A DNA stretch of 64,000 nucleotides from Bacteroidota bacterium (GTDB taxonomy: Bacteria > Bacteroidota > Bacteroidia > B-17B0 > Aurantibacillaceae): NCBI GenBank assembly GCA_013297775.1, contig JAAFIL010000001.1, positions 61,701 to 125,700 on the forward strand, in the 5' to 3' direction. The notes beneath the pieces are model-generated. The model was not told where the DNA came from. It did not search any database and saw nothing but the letters and a program-made list of their open reading frames with translations. The number at the start of each line of letters is the position of its first letter. Positions within the stretch are counted from its first letter, which is position 1. The position numbers and the translations under genes are program-made. Below are positions 9,478 through 17,692 of the stretch, one piece after another.

Positions 9478-10323
9478 TTAGTTAAACCACCATAAACAAA
9501 GGATAAACTGTAATACCAAAAGCCCATCCAATAGTACCGAAAAAAAATAGCGGTGTTGCCGCTCACTTGTTTTGGCCAATAAAATAGCACTTAAAAACAC
9601 GGTACTTGCAAATGGAAAAATATATTCTAAAGGAAAAGCAATGGCAAAGAGTAAAACCGCCATTCCTAAAAGTATAAATCCTAAATGTTTGGTAAAACGC
9701 ACCCCTTTTTTAATTGGGATTGTTGTTAAGTGCCAAGCATGGTCTTGTTCCCTATCTCTAATATCAAAAGGCAAGCAAATAGCACTTAGCCAAAGCCATT
9801 GGGCTAGTATATATATGAGTTGCGGTTGCGTAATGGTAAATCCCTTTTCGGCGAATACAAAAAAACCACCGCACATAGCAAATACAAAGGCAATGTAAAA
9901 GGGTTTTAAATAGCCATAGCGCCTTAATTTGAATGGTGGTAAAAAATAGAATCCACTTAAAACGCCTAAGCATGCATACAAATAAAACAGTTGCGGGTCA
10001 TTCATTAAAAAAGTCCAAGCTATGCCACCACAACCCATTAAAACAAAAACTATCATCGTAAATAAACCTCGGCGATGCGCTTGCACCCATGCTAATCGCA
10101 CATCGGTAGATGAAAGTGAAGCGTGGTAAAGCCTCTGTAAATTATAAAGTACAAATGTTGCACCCGCATTTAAAATAGCTACATCTAAAAGATAATTAAA
10201 CGTTACATCTGTAAAAAATGCAGCTTGTAAAGTAAAACAAAAGCTACAACAACTCACCCAAACATTGCTGTAAGTGAACGCATCCAAAAGATAGCGGGCT
10301 ATGCGTTTCAGAAAGACAAGCAT
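9478..10323 (-). CDS. UbiA-like polytopic membrane protein
   Basis: A 281-residue protein with about eight hydrophobic segments. Around residue 187 it has DIRDREQDHAWHLTTIP, matching the second Asp-rich motif of UbiA-type prenyltransferases. The first motif (NDxxDxxxD) is replaced by YNLQRLYHAS, which has no Asp. It is therefore UbiA-fold by inference, but a classical Mg-diphosphate site is incomplete. It abuts rlmB (shared base 10323), suggesting co-transcription, and converges with the DUF58 gene. Confidence 0.6.
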   Translation of the reverse strand: MLVFLKRIARYLLDAFTYSNVWVSCCSFCFTLQAAFFTDVTFNYLLDVAILNAGATFVLYNLQRLYHASLSSTDVRLAWVQAHRRGLFTMIVFVLMGCGGIAWTFLMNDPQLFYLYACLGVLSGFYFLPPFKLRRYGYLKPFYIAFVFAMCGGFFVFAEKGFTITQPQLIYILAQWLWLSAICLPFDIRDREQDHAWHLTTIPIKKGVRFTKHLGFILLGMAVLLFAIAFPLEYIFPFASTVFLSAILLAKTSERQHRYFFSVLLDGLLVLQFILCLWWFN

Positions 10324-11057
10324 TAAAGCCGTTGTTTCACTGCTTCAAACAACACAATACCCGATGCAACCGACACGTTTAAAGACGCTATATTACCGGG
10401 CATTGGAATTTTCACCTCTACATCGCTCCGTTTAATATACTCACCGCTAATGCCATTATCTTCGCTGCCCATAATAACAGCCGTTGGCTTTGTGAAATCG
10501 CAGTCGTAAATAAGCGTTTCGGTTTTTTCGTGGCAAGCTACAATTTGCAAACCACATTCCTTTAAATACAAGAGGGTGTTTTTAAGATTATCTTCCCTAC
10601 AAACTGGCAAGCGGTGCAATGCGCCAGCACTGGTTTTAATGGCATCGCCGTTTATTTGTGCGGCACCTCGTGTTGGGATAATTATAAAATCAACCCCTGC
10701 ACATTCGGCACTTCGGGCAATGGCACCAAAATTTCGCACATCGGTAATGCGATCAAGAACTAAAACTAAAGGCACTCTGCCTTGCTCAAATACTTGGCTT
10801 AGTAACTCTTCGGTATTAGCGTAACTAATTTCGGTTAAGTAGGCAATAACCCCTTGGTGATTTTTATCGCTGAGGCGATTTAATTTTTCAACGGGCACAA
10901 ATTGAAATGGAATATGATCTTTTCCACGCAAAGCCTTTCGCAACTGTTGAAACAACTCGTTATTTAACCCTTTTTGCAATAAAATTTTATCTATATCTTT
11001 TCCAGCGTTCAAGGCTTCAATAACCGAACGAATGCCAAATATTAAATGTTCTTCCAT
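10323..11057 (-). CDS. rlmB: 23S rRNA 2'-O-ribose methyltransferase, TrmH/SpoU family (RlmB-like)
   Basis: A 244-residue SPOUT methyltransferase. The N-terminal substrate-binding domain begins IFGIRSVIEALNAGKDIDK. The catalytic domain has the three SpoU motifs: NFGAIARSAECAGVD (about 127), IMGSEDNGIS (about 195) and IPMPGNIASLNVSVA (about 216). RlmB methylates G2251 of 23S rRNA in E. coli using S-adenosylmethionine; the exact nucleotide here is inferred. A TACATTTG -7-like box on the minus strand (11072-11065) lies only 7 bp before the ATG, so the leader would be very short. Confidence 0.9.
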   Translation of the reverse strand: MEEHLIFGIRSVIEALNAGKDIDKILLQKGLNNELFQQLRKALRGKDHIPFQFVPVEKLNRLSDKNHQGVIAYLTEISYANTEELLSQVFEQGRVPLVLVLDRITDVRNFGAIARSAECAGVDFIIIPTRGAAQINGDAIKTSAGALHRLPVCREDNLKNTLLYLKECGLQIVACHEKTETLIYDCDFTKPTAVIMGSEDNGISGEYIKRSDVEVKIPMPGNIASLNVSVASGIVLFEAVKQRL

Positions 11058-11084
11058 ATATTTTCAAATGTAAAAGTACAGTAT

Positions 11085-11318
11085 TTTTGGGCGTGCCCCC
11101 CTGTTAAGTTCATACGTTAATAAAAAGTCTGTCGTCAAATACGTTTTCTAATTAATTTATGTTTTACTTCGGGGGTCGGGCTCTCGGCTTTAGCCAATTT
11201 GTCTTTTGCGGGTTTTGCAACGGCTACGTGGGTCTTCGTGCCTCAGCCAACTCGCTCGTGCAAAACCACGCAAAAGCCCACATTGGGCTGCCGCCTCCAT
11301 CCCTCACGCTGAAAAAAG
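11085..11318 (-). repeat. Structured dispersed element, copy 1 of 3 (minus orientation)
   Basis: This fills most of the 444-bp gap between rlmB and the divIC-like gene. Read on the minus strand, it has the ordered blocks shared with copies near 41.6 and 58.6 kb: GAAAAAA...GTGAGGGATGGAGGCGGC, AGCCCAAT, GCGTGGTTTTGCACGAGCGAG, TTGCAAAACCCGC, ATTGGCTAAAGCCGAGAGCC, CGACCCC, a spacer of about 68 bp, then GGGGGCACGCCC. The blocks pair with one another into a long hairpin. It lies in a divergent intergenic region. The rest of the gap (11319-11501) is plain AT-rich sequence. Confidence 0.75.
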
Positions 11319-11501
11319 TTCCTCAACCTGTTTAAGTTTATTTTTAAAAAGACAATTGATGTTTTTGATACCAATTTAAATACAGAAGTTTACGCACAAA
11401 CGCAACCATAAAAACAAATTAACATCACTCGTTTAATAACCTTTTCCATTTTTTTATTTAATTGACAACTAAGCGCGTAATTTTAAAATTTATTAATTAC
11501 A

Positions 11502-11786
11502 ATGCGCTTCTTAAAGTTTATACAAAATAAGTATTTTTTAACGGGTGTAACCATTTTGGTTTGGGTTTTATTTTTCGATAAAAACGACGTGTTTACCCAA
11601 CGCGATATGATTCAAAAATTACATAAACTACAAAAAGAAAAAATTTACTACTTAACCGAAATCGAAAATAATAAACGCGAATTAACCGAGTTGCGAACCA
11701 ATAAAAAAAGTTTAGAAAAATTTGCCCGCGAAAAATACCTCATGAAAAAAGACAATGAGGATGTGTTTGTAATTGTAGCTCAGTAA
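11502..11786 (+). CDS. Septum formation initiator family protein (DivIC/FtsB-like)
   Basis: A 94-residue protein with a short cytoplasmic start, one membrane segment (about residues 12-25, FLTGVTILVWVLFF) and a periplasmic coiled coil (about 33-75, rich in Lys/Glu with Leu heptads) ending in a conserved KFAREKYLMKKDNEDVFVI block, typical of FtsB/DivIC. This family bridges FtsL and FtsQ in the divisome. It is followed after 5 bp by a YkgJ-like gene. Confidence 0.87.
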   Translation: MRFLKFIQNKYFLTGVTILVWVLFFDKNDVFTQRDMIQKLHKLQKEKIYYLTEIENNKRELTELRTNKKSLEKFAREKYLMKKDNEDVFVIVAQ

Positions 11787-11791
11787 ATCGA

Positions 11792-12283
11792 ATGGATATA
11801 GCTGCCTTTAACGCTTCAGCGAAAAATCAAAAAAAAGCGAATCAGCTACTTTATAAACGCTGGAAGCAAAAGCCCCCCAAACAATTAGATGATTTATTTC
11901 ACCAAGCGCACGATACAGTTTTTGAGCAGTTGGATTGTTTAACCTGCGCCAATTGCTGTAAAACCACCTCTCCTATTTGGTACCAACGCGATATTGAACG
12001 AGCCGCTAAAGCTATACGATTAAAACCTGGACAATTTATTGAAAAGTATTTACGCCTCGATGAAGATCAAGATTATGTTTTAAAATCATCGCCCTGCACA
12101 TTTTTAAACACAGATAATACCTGTAGCATTTACGACGACCGCCCCACGGCCTGCCGCGAGTACCCGCATACCAACCGAAAAAAAATGGCTCAACTCATGG
12201 ATTTAACTTTTAAAAATACCTTAGTGTGTCCGGCTGTTTTAAAAATTACCGAACTGGTAAATGCCCAGTTAAATAATAAATAA
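11792..12283 (+). CDS. YkgJ family cysteine-cluster protein
   Basis: A 163-residue cytoplasmic protein with the cysteine pattern of the YkgJ/CxxCxxCC family: CLTCANCCK at about residues 49-57, then CTFLNTDNTCSIYDDRPTAC about 40 residues on, and a last Cys near 145. These cysteines probably bind zinc or an iron-sulfur cluster; no reaction is established for the family. The gene starts 5 bp after the divIC-like gene and 103 bp before glmS, so it probably shares the divIC transcript. Confidence 0.85.
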   Translation: MDIAAFNASAKNQKKANQLLYKRWKQKPPKQLDDLFHQAHDTVFEQLDCLTCANCCKTTSPIWYQRDIERAAKAIRLKPGQFIEKYLRLDEDQDYVLKSSPCTFLNTDNTCSIYDDRPTACREYPHTNRKKMAQLMDLTFKNTLVCPAVLKITELVNAQLNNK

Positions 12284-12386
12284 TTTCGGTAGATACTAAA
12301 TGGATGAACTTGCCGTTCTTTCTCTAAAAAATATGTTTTTATAAACATTATTTATAGTAAATTTAATGAGTTAATTTTTACGTTAT

Positions 12387-14231
12387 ATGTGTGGAATAGT
12401 AGGATACATTGGTAACCGCGAGGCTTACCCCATTTTAATCAAAGGCTTACAACGCTTAGAGTACCGTGGTTACGATAGCGCAGGTGTAGCCATGCTAAAC
12501 ACCGAAGGCACTTTAAACGTGTTTAAGAAAAAAGGGAAAGTAAGCGAACTAACCGCCTTTGTAAAAGATAAGGATACCTCTGGAAACATTGGCATAGGCC
12601 ATACGCGCTGGGCTACACACGGAGAACCCAACGATGTCAACTCGCATCCGCACTACTCACAAAGTCAAAATTTGGTAATGATACACAATGGCATTATTGA
12701 AAATTATAACGCCATTAAAGAACGCCTCATTAAACGAGGGCATAGCTTTTTATCGCAAACCGATACCGAAGTACTCATCCATTTAATTGAAGACATTAAA
12801 GAACACGAAGGCTTTAAACTTGGCCATGCGGTTTTAGCAGCACTGAATCAAGTAATAGGCGCGTATGCCATTGTGGTAATGGATAAGAACGACCCCAATA
12901 CCTTAATTGCCGCTAAGAAGGGAAGCCCTATGGTGATTGGCATTGGTAACGACGATTACTTTATTGCCAGCGATGCCTCGCCCATTGTTGAATACACTAA
13001 AAACGTGGTTTACTTAGAAGATGAACAAGTGGCTATTATTCGTCGTGGACAAGAATTAAAAATAAGAAACTTAAAGGATAAAGAAATTACACCTTATGTG
13101 CAAGAACTCACTTTAGAGTTAGAAGCCATTGAAAAAGGAGGGTATGACCACTTTATGCTAAAAGAAATTTATGAGCAACCTAAAAGCGTACGCGATAGTA
13201 TGCGCGGCCGTTTAAACGCCAATGATGGCGAGATAACATTAGGGGGCATTGTTGACCACGAGGGTAAATTTAAAAAAGCAAAACGCATTATTTTTATAGC
13301 CTGTGGCACCAGTTGGCACGCAGGTTTGGTAGGCGAATACTTGTTTGAAGAGTATGCCCGTATTCCCGTTGAAGTTGAATACGCTAGCGAGTTCCGTTAC
13401 CGCAATCCCATTATATATCCCGACGATATTGTGATTGCCATTTCGCAAAGTGGCGAAACTGCCGATACACTTGCTGCCATCGAATTAGCAAAAGCTAAAG
13501 GCGCAACCATTATTGGCGTTTGTAACGTGGTGGGGTCTTCCATTCCACGCGCCTCGCATGGTGGCACTTATACACATGCTGGTCCCGAAATTGGAGTAGC
13601 CTCTACCAAAGCCTTTACAGCACAAGTAACTGTTTTAACATTAATGGCCTTGCACATTGCTAAAGTACGCGGCACCATTACCGAAAGTCGCTACCGCCAA
13701 ATGCTTTACGAAATGGAAAGCATTCCAAAAAAAATTGAAGAAGTTTTAAAATTAAACCCGCAAATTAAACACATTGCCGAAGAGTATAAAGACAGCCGTA
13801 ATGCCTTGTATTTAGGGCGAGGTGTTTCCTTTCCAGTAGCTTTAGAAGGGGCTTTAAAATTAAAGGAAATTAGTTACATACATGCCGAAGGATATCCAGC
13901 TGCCGAAATGAAACATGGTCCCATTGCTTTAATTGATGAGGAAATGCCTGTTTTTGTGATTGCCACTAAAGGTGCCAATTACGAAAAAGTAGTCAGCAAC
14001 ATTCAAGAAGTAAAAGCCCGCAAAGGCAACATTATTGCCGTTGTAACAGCTGGCGATAAAGAGGTTAAAAAAATGGCCGATTACGTTATCGAAATTCCAG
14101 AAACCGATGAAACCCTTGTGCCTTTAATTGCTGTGGTACCGCTTCAATTATTATCGTATCATATTGCCGTGATGCGCGGCTGCAACGTTGACCAACCACG
14201 CAACTTGGCAAAAAGTGTGACGGTAGAGTAA
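12387..14231 (+). CDS. glmS: Glutamine-fructose-6-phosphate aminotransferase (isomerizing)
   Basis: A 614-residue enzyme making glucosamine-6-phosphate for peptidoglycan and LPS. Cys2 after Met1 (MCGIVGYIGNREA) is the Ntn glutaminase nucleophile, which fixes the start. The glutaminase domain (about 1-225) has GHTRWATHGEPND. Two SIS isomerase domains follow (about 285-430 with SQSGETADT, and 460-605), and the C-terminus DQPRNLAKSVTVE is canonical. No glmS ribozyme is apparent in the 103-bp upstream gap, which is AT-rich. Confidence 0.97.
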   Translation: MCGIVGYIGNREAYPILIKGLQRLEYRGYDSAGVAMLNTEGTLNVFKKKGKVSELTAFVKDKDTSGNIGIGHTRWATHGEPNDVNSHPHYSQSQNLVMIHNGIIENYNAIKERLIKRGHSFLSQTDTEVLIHLIEDIKEHEGFKLGHAVLAALNQVIGAYAIVVMDKNDPNTLIAAKKGSPMVIGIGNDDYFIASDASPIVEYTKNVVYLEDEQVAIIRRGQELKIRNLKDKEITPYVQELTLELEAIEKGGYDHFMLKEIYEQPKSVRDSMRGRLNANDGEITLGGIVDHEGKFKKAKRIIFIACGTSWHAGLVGEYLFEEYARIPVEVEYASEFRYRNPIIYPDDIVIAISQSGETADTLAAIELAKAKGATIIGVCNVVGSSIPRASHGGTYTHAGPEIGVASTKAFTAQVTVLTLMALHIAKVRGTITESRYRQMLYEMESIPKKIEEVLKLNPQIKHIAEEYKDSRNALYLGRGVSFPVALEGALKLKEISYIHAEGYPAAEMKHGPIALIDEEMPVFVIATKGANYEKVVSNIQEVKARKGNIIAVVTAGDKEVKKMADYVIEIPETDETLVPLIAVVPLQLLSYHIAVMRGCNVDQPRNLAKSVTVE

Positions 14232-14283
14232 ATGTGGTGATGAGTTAGAGGCTATTTTTAAGACGACAACAAACACTATAGAA

Positions 14284-14487
14284 ATGACAAGAACAATTAA
14301 AACATTTGGACTATTAAAAAACGAAGAAATGTGTCAAGTTTTTCTAGGAGAAGACACTCCCAAAAACGGAAAGATAACGATACAGAATGATGTGGGCGAT
14401 ATTGTTAATACCTATGAGGCGATTACTCCATTACAGTCAATAAATTTAACGCCAGCTCATTTAAAGAATTGGATTTACCGTGGCTAA
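14284..14487 (+). CDS. Small hypothetical protein (67 aa)
   Basis: A 67-residue ORF starting 53 bp after glmS on the same strand. Its composition is ordinary for a soluble folded protein and it has no signal peptide or recognised motif. It ends one base before the end of the convergent GldM-like gene. I do not recognise a family. The reasons to keep it are normal codon use and a clean position between two real genes. Confidence 0.5.
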   Translation: MTRTIKTFGLLKNEEMCQVFLGEDTPKNGKITIQNDVGDIVNTYEAITPLQSINLTPAHLKNWIYRG

Positions 14488-14488
14488 A

Positions 14489-14923
14489 TCATCCTCTACG
14501 TTTTTTCATTTTTTTTGGTGAACAATTTTTGCAATCGGGAAACCATACATCAATTACATCGGGTAACTTTACTTGATGCCCATCCGTTTCTTGGGCTATA
14601 ATATTTGTAAAGAAAATTTTTGTAGAAGACTTACAGGTATTTAAAGCTTGAAGCATTTCGGAGGTTAGTGCAAAAGTTTTACTCGTATAAGGTTTTTCGG
14701 GAGTTTCTTTTATCCATAAAACATACGACACAACCGAGGTTTCGCGCGGATTCCCAAACCTATCTACCGCTACAAGTTTAAGATTAACGTTATCAAACTC
14801 GGCTTTTACTAAGTCTTCCGTTTTTTTTACTTTAATAGTTGGTGGCGTTTGTTGAGCCCGCACAGCGAAACTAATTAGTAAACTAAGTAACAACCCTATT
14901 CTTACAAAATTACTTTTATTCAT
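14489..14923 (-). CDS. Secreted protein resembling the C-terminal domain of GldM/PorM
   Basis: A 144-residue protein with a signal peptide (residues 1-23, SFAVRA-Q). The body has the pattern of the last beta domain of the T9SS motor protein GldM/PorM: a VVSYVLWIK strand, FALTSEMLQAL near residue 83, then KIFFTNIIAQETDGHQVKLPDVIDV, comparable with the family's I-F-NI-A-GPDG-LP ending. GldM is normally about 500 residues with a membrane helix; neither that nor the earlier domains are present, and gldK/L/N are not nearby. It ends in a basic KKMKKRRG tail. The assignment is by remembered family pattern. It could act as a periplasmic accessory to the T9SS motor. Confidence 0.5.
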   Translation of the reverse strand: MNKSNFVRIGLLLSLLISFAVRAQQTPPTIKVKKTEDLVKAEFDNVNLKLVAVDRFGNPRETSVVSYVLWIKETPEKPYTSKTFALTSEMLQALNTCKSSTKIFFTNIIAQETDGHQVKLPDVIDVWFPDCKNCSPKKMKKRRG

Positions 14924-14931
14924 TGCGTATT

Positions 14932-14973
14932 AAAGGTAAATGTTTTTCTTAACTATGAAAAACATTTACCTTT
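14932..14973. repeat. Perfect 17-bp inverted repeat
   Basis: AAAGGTAAATGTTTTTC (14932-14948) is followed by an 8-base loop and its exact reverse complement (14957-14973). It lies 9 bp upstream of the GldM-like start codon. It could be a hairpin in that mRNA leader, a terminator for minus-strand transcripts, or an operator for a dimeric regulator. Confidence 0.7.
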
Positions 14974-15154
14974 AACCATAATTTCAAGAAAGAGGGTCTT
15001 TAGAATAAAGTTTATAACTCGATTAAATAATAGACTACATTAAAAGTAGCACGCAAAGACGCAGAGGGCGCAAAGGCGGAAATTAAATTTTGAAAAAGGA
15101 TTTCAGAACAGATCATTGCCTTTATTAAATACTATGATTTAAGTTATATGGAAT
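14974..15154 (+). repeat. GCAAAGG repeat element with leader, copy 1 (single unit)
   Basis: This begins with the leader TTCAAGAAAGAGGGTCTTTA then GAATAAAG..ATAACTCGATTAAATA, then one tandem block (GCACGCAAAGACGCAGAGGG CGCAAAGGCGG) and a tail running to TTAAGTTATATGGAAT. Leader and tail are almost identical to those at 17199-17497, which carries three tandem blocks instead of one. It occupies much of the 467-bp gap between the GldM-like gene and rpmE2. Confidence 0.8.
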
Positions 15155-15156
15155 AG

Positions 15157-15313
15157 ATAGTTGAAATCGTAGTGAAAGACAAAAGCATCAAGGATATTAG
15201 GAAGCGCAGGTTCGAGGACTGTAAGAATCGCTAACGCTATTTTGAAGACCGCAGAACTAAGCATTTCTAATAGCTGCGGCAGATTTTCTTTTGTAATAGA
15301 TTTTAACAGTTTA
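15157..15313. repeat. Inverted-repeat element related to the one at 33.7 kb
   Basis: It starts TAGTTGAAATCGTAGTGAAA and ends TAATAGATTTTAACAGTTTA. Its internal blocks GTGAAAGACAAA, GCGCAGGTT and GTAATAGATTT recur in the same order in the 76-bp element at 33735-33810, which has clearer terminal inverted repeats. This copy is about 157 bp and carries additional internal sequence. Confidence 0.5.
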
Positions 15314-15330
15314 ATTACATCTGCGCCTCC

Positions 15331-15366
15331 AAAATAAAAAGGCGATGTTTACTGGAAACATCGCCT
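15331..15366 (-). terminator. Rho-independent terminator of rpmE2
   Basis: A perfect 10-bp stem GGCGATGTTT/AAACATCGCC with a 5-base loop (15341-15365), followed on the minus strand by TTTTTATTTT. It lies 25 bp after the rpmE2 stop. Confidence 0.88.
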
Positions 15367-15390
15367 AAGCAATTATTAAGCATCACACGC

Positions 15391-15642
15391 TTACTTTTTC
15401 TTTTCGTAGCGGCTCTTATATTTATCAATACGACCGGCAGTATCTACTAAAACTTGCTTACCTGTATAAAACGGGTGAGAAGTCATTGAAATATCTAACT
15501 TCACTAAAGGGTATTCGTTGCCGTCTTCCCATTTAACGTTTTCTTTTGTATCTGCACAAGAACGACTTAAAAACGCATAACCGTTACTCATATCCTTAAA
15601 TACACACAATCTATAATTTTCTGGATGTAATTCTTTTTTCAT
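15391..15642 (-). CDS. rpmE2: Ribosomal protein L31, type B
   Basis: An 83-residue L31 of the longer, zinc-independent type B: the start MKKELHPENYRLCVFKDMSN and the end DTAGRIDKYKSRY match the family, and the CxxC pairs of zinc-binding L31 are absent. It is a large-subunit protein. Its own promoter (TATATTTG box) and terminator are visible, so it is monocistronic. Confidence 0.95.
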   Translation of the reverse strand: MKKELHPENYRLCVFKDMSNGYAFLSRSCADTKENVKWEDGNEYPLVKLDISMTSHPFYTGKQVLVDTAGRIDKYKSRYEKKK

Positions 15643-15662
15643 GACCTATTCAAATTGGGCTA

Positions 15663-15695
15663 CAAATATAAGCTTTCTTTATGGAAAAGTAACAA
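15663..15695 (-). promoter_or_regulatory. Promoter of rpmE2
   Basis: Bacteroidota-type promoter on the minus strand: TTG (15695-15693), a 22-bp spacer, and a perfect TAnnTTTG box TATATTTG (15670-15663), 20 bp upstream of the ATG. Confidence 0.7.
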
Positions 15696-15727
15696 TTCCC
15701 GATTAAAATTAAATAATTGATTACCAA

Positions 15728-17053
15728 TTACTTATCTTTAATTAAGGTGATTTTCTCACGGTACAAGAACTTTTCTTGGGTACTTTCAAAAGGGCGATAC
15801 ACGTAATACACGTAATTTCCCTTCAATTTTAGATGTTCGGCACTGTGGTGTTGCAATGCGTAATGACCCATTATTTCGCCCGTTTGAAAATTAATACGCT
15901 TTAAATAATGATGCCCATCTTTACTAAACTTAGCATATATTTTTGCTTCGGTATCATCTTTAAATAATTGATGTTTCCAATCGCGCCAACGTTTGGGGTG
16001 ATGGTAATTAATTTTTACGCTATCTAATAACTGCTCTTGCTTATTAAAATGAAACAATTGATTGCTGTGATGATCGAAAATACATATCGTATCGTTAATA
16101 ATAAATAAGGGGGCATACAAAGGTTCGTAAAACATAGATTTAGTAAATCCACTCATCAAAGCCGCCATTACAGTTTTGTCCGTTTTGTAATAATCTGCCA
16201 ATCGCCTCGCTTCTAATTTTTGACGCGGAGGTAAATAGGCATATTCCAAATTATATAACTTCATTAATTCGGTATTGGTTATGGTTTTTAATTTTTTAGC
16301 ACTACTGTCGCCGCCTCCCAGACTGTAATAGGTAAATAATGGAAAATCGGGCCAATCGTTGCTAAAATAGAAACGCCCTTGTAAGCTATCTTGTATGGGT
16401 TTTATTTGGGTATTAAAATTTTGCGGACTCAAATGCCACAAGTAAAGCGTGTTGTCCATAACGTCTATTTTAAAAATAGTGTCTTTACAAACCAACAAGG
16501 TACTGCCTGTATAATCTCTAAAAAAATAACGCGCTTCGCCTGCATAATCGGGCACTTCAATACTGTGTAAAATTTTTCCTTTGTCATCGCTTAAACGTAA
16601 GCTGGCTTTTCGCATCAACTTTTCGGTGGTGAGTAAAATGAATGCGTCTTCGTAAAAATCAAAATCAACAATGCTGTAATTAGGCTTGCCTACAAGGGTT
16701 TCGGGTAGAGGCTTTGAATTCACCGTAATGTTTGGCAATTCAACAACAGCTTCTTTTAAATAAATAATTGAAAAAGATGAATCTTTACCGCTTATTTGTT
16801 TGGTAGTAGATTGAAAACTTAAATGCCTAAATAAAAGTTTGTAAGCAGGTTGCAAAAGAACAGTTAATTCAAAATACCCATTTTTATCACTTAGGGTTTG
16901 AAACGTAGTATTGTATAATTGAATAAGCACTTGTTGGATGGGTTCTTTGGTGAGTTCGTTTAGTACCTTGCCTTTTATAACAGGGCTTGTTTGCGCTTTT
17001 AAACCAGTAGCGCAGAGAAAAAAATAAATGATATAAAATCTAAAACAACGCAT
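15728..17053 (-). CDS. Secreted carboxypeptidase-regulatory-like domain protein
   Basis: A 441-residue protein with a signal peptide (residues 1-20, GLKA-Q). Residues about 24-100 match the CarboxypepD_reg-like fold (IKGKVLNELTKEPIQQVLIQ, then NGYFELTV), as found at the N-terminus of TonB-dependent receptors. Here no barrel follows. Instead about 120-441 are beta-rich with repeated blade-like strands (FDFYEDAFILLTTEK, FFRDYTGSTLLVCKDTIFKI), perhaps a propeller. No T9SS sorting tail is seen. The role is unknown; it is probably a periplasmic or outer-membrane-associated protein. It has a free-standing position between repeat-filled gaps. Confidence 0.72.
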   Translation of the reverse strand: MRCFRFYIIYFFLCATGLKAQTSPVIKGKVLNELTKEPIQQVLIQLYNTTFQTLSDKNGYFELTVLLQPAYKLLFRHLSFQSTTKQISGKDSSFSIIYLKEAVVELPNITVNSKPLPETLVGKPNYSIVDFDFYEDAFILLTTEKLMRKASLRLSDDKGKILHSIEVPDYAGEARYFFRDYTGSTLLVCKDTIFKIDVMDNTLYLWHLSPQNFNTQIKPIQDSLQGRFYFSNDWPDFPLFTYYSLGGGDSSAKKLKTITNTELMKLYNLEYAYLPPRQKLEARRLADYYKTDKTVMAALMSGFTKSMFYEPLYAPLFIINDTICIFDHHSNQLFHFNKQEQLLDSVKINYHHPKRWRDWKHQLFKDDTEAKIYAKFSKDGHHYLKRINFQTGEIMGHYALQHHSAEHLKLKGNYVYYVYRPFESTQEKFLYREKITLIKDK

Positions 17054-17198
17054 TTGATAATAAGACGATCTGATTCAATAGTTCCATAATAATACCAAAA
17101 ATAATTTATAGTAAACGAACATTTCAAAAGCGAAATTATTTTTTGAACTGTATCACGTATAGGAAATGTTTACATGAACTTATAGACCTTTTATGGTT

Positions 17199-17495
17199 AA
17201 ACCGAGATTTCAAGAAAGAGGGTCTTTAGAATAAAGTTTATAACTCGATTAAATAATAGACTACATTAAAAGTAGCACGCAAAGGCGCAAAGGTCGCAAA
17301 GGAAAGAATATCGAGAAAATAGCACGCAAACGCGCAGAGGGCGCAAAGGTGGAAATGCAAAGGTGGAAATTAAATATTGAACTAAAGATAGCACGCAAAG
17401 ACGCAGAAGGCGCAAAGGCGGAAATTAAATTTTGAAAAAGGATTTCAGAATAGATCATTGCCTTTATTAAATACCATGATTTAAGTTATATGGAA
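17199..17495 (+). repeat. GCAAAGG repeat element with leader, copy 2 (three tandem units)
   Basis: The same leader and tail as the element at 14974-15154, with the core expanded to three blocks beginning AGCACGCAAA at about 17273, 17321 and 17390. Comparing the two copies shows gain or loss of whole blocks. Part of the 639-bp gap between the carboxypeptidase-like gene and prmA; 17054-17198 is AT-rich without visible features. Confidence 0.82.
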
Positions 17496-17647
17496 TTATG
17501 CAATAGAAATCTATTACGAGCCGAAATCCCTTCAAAACAGTAAACTTCGTCACTTTTTCTTCTTCACCATAGCAGCACTATGCCTCAGTCGAAAAAGTGC
17601 CTGTTTTATTGGGCTTTCGCCTCTCACTACGATTCCTATTGCATAAT
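17496..17647. repeat. Palindromic element with nested hairpins (MITE-like)
   Basis: The ends TTATGCAATAGAAATC (17496-) and GATTCCTATTGCATAA (-17646) form terminal inverted repeats with one mismatch. Inside, CACTTTTTC pairs with GAAAAAGTG and CATAG...CTATG forms a central hairpin. The whole is about 152 bp. It directly abuts the GCAAAGG element on its left; 17648-17692 is short AT-rich sequence before prmA. Confidence 0.7.
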
Positions 17648-17692
17648 ATCGGTTAAAGTTTCTCTCGAATTCTTTTGTTATACAAACTACAT

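Noticed and set aside
17273..17430. Possible CRISPR array
   Set aside because: The repeated units are short, imperfect, irregularly spaced and not separated by unique spacers; no cas genes are present.
17261..17458. 65-residue minus-strand ORF
   Set aside because: It lies wholly within the GCAAAGG tandem element; its repeated FAPSA.LRAIFS peptide is just the translated repeat.
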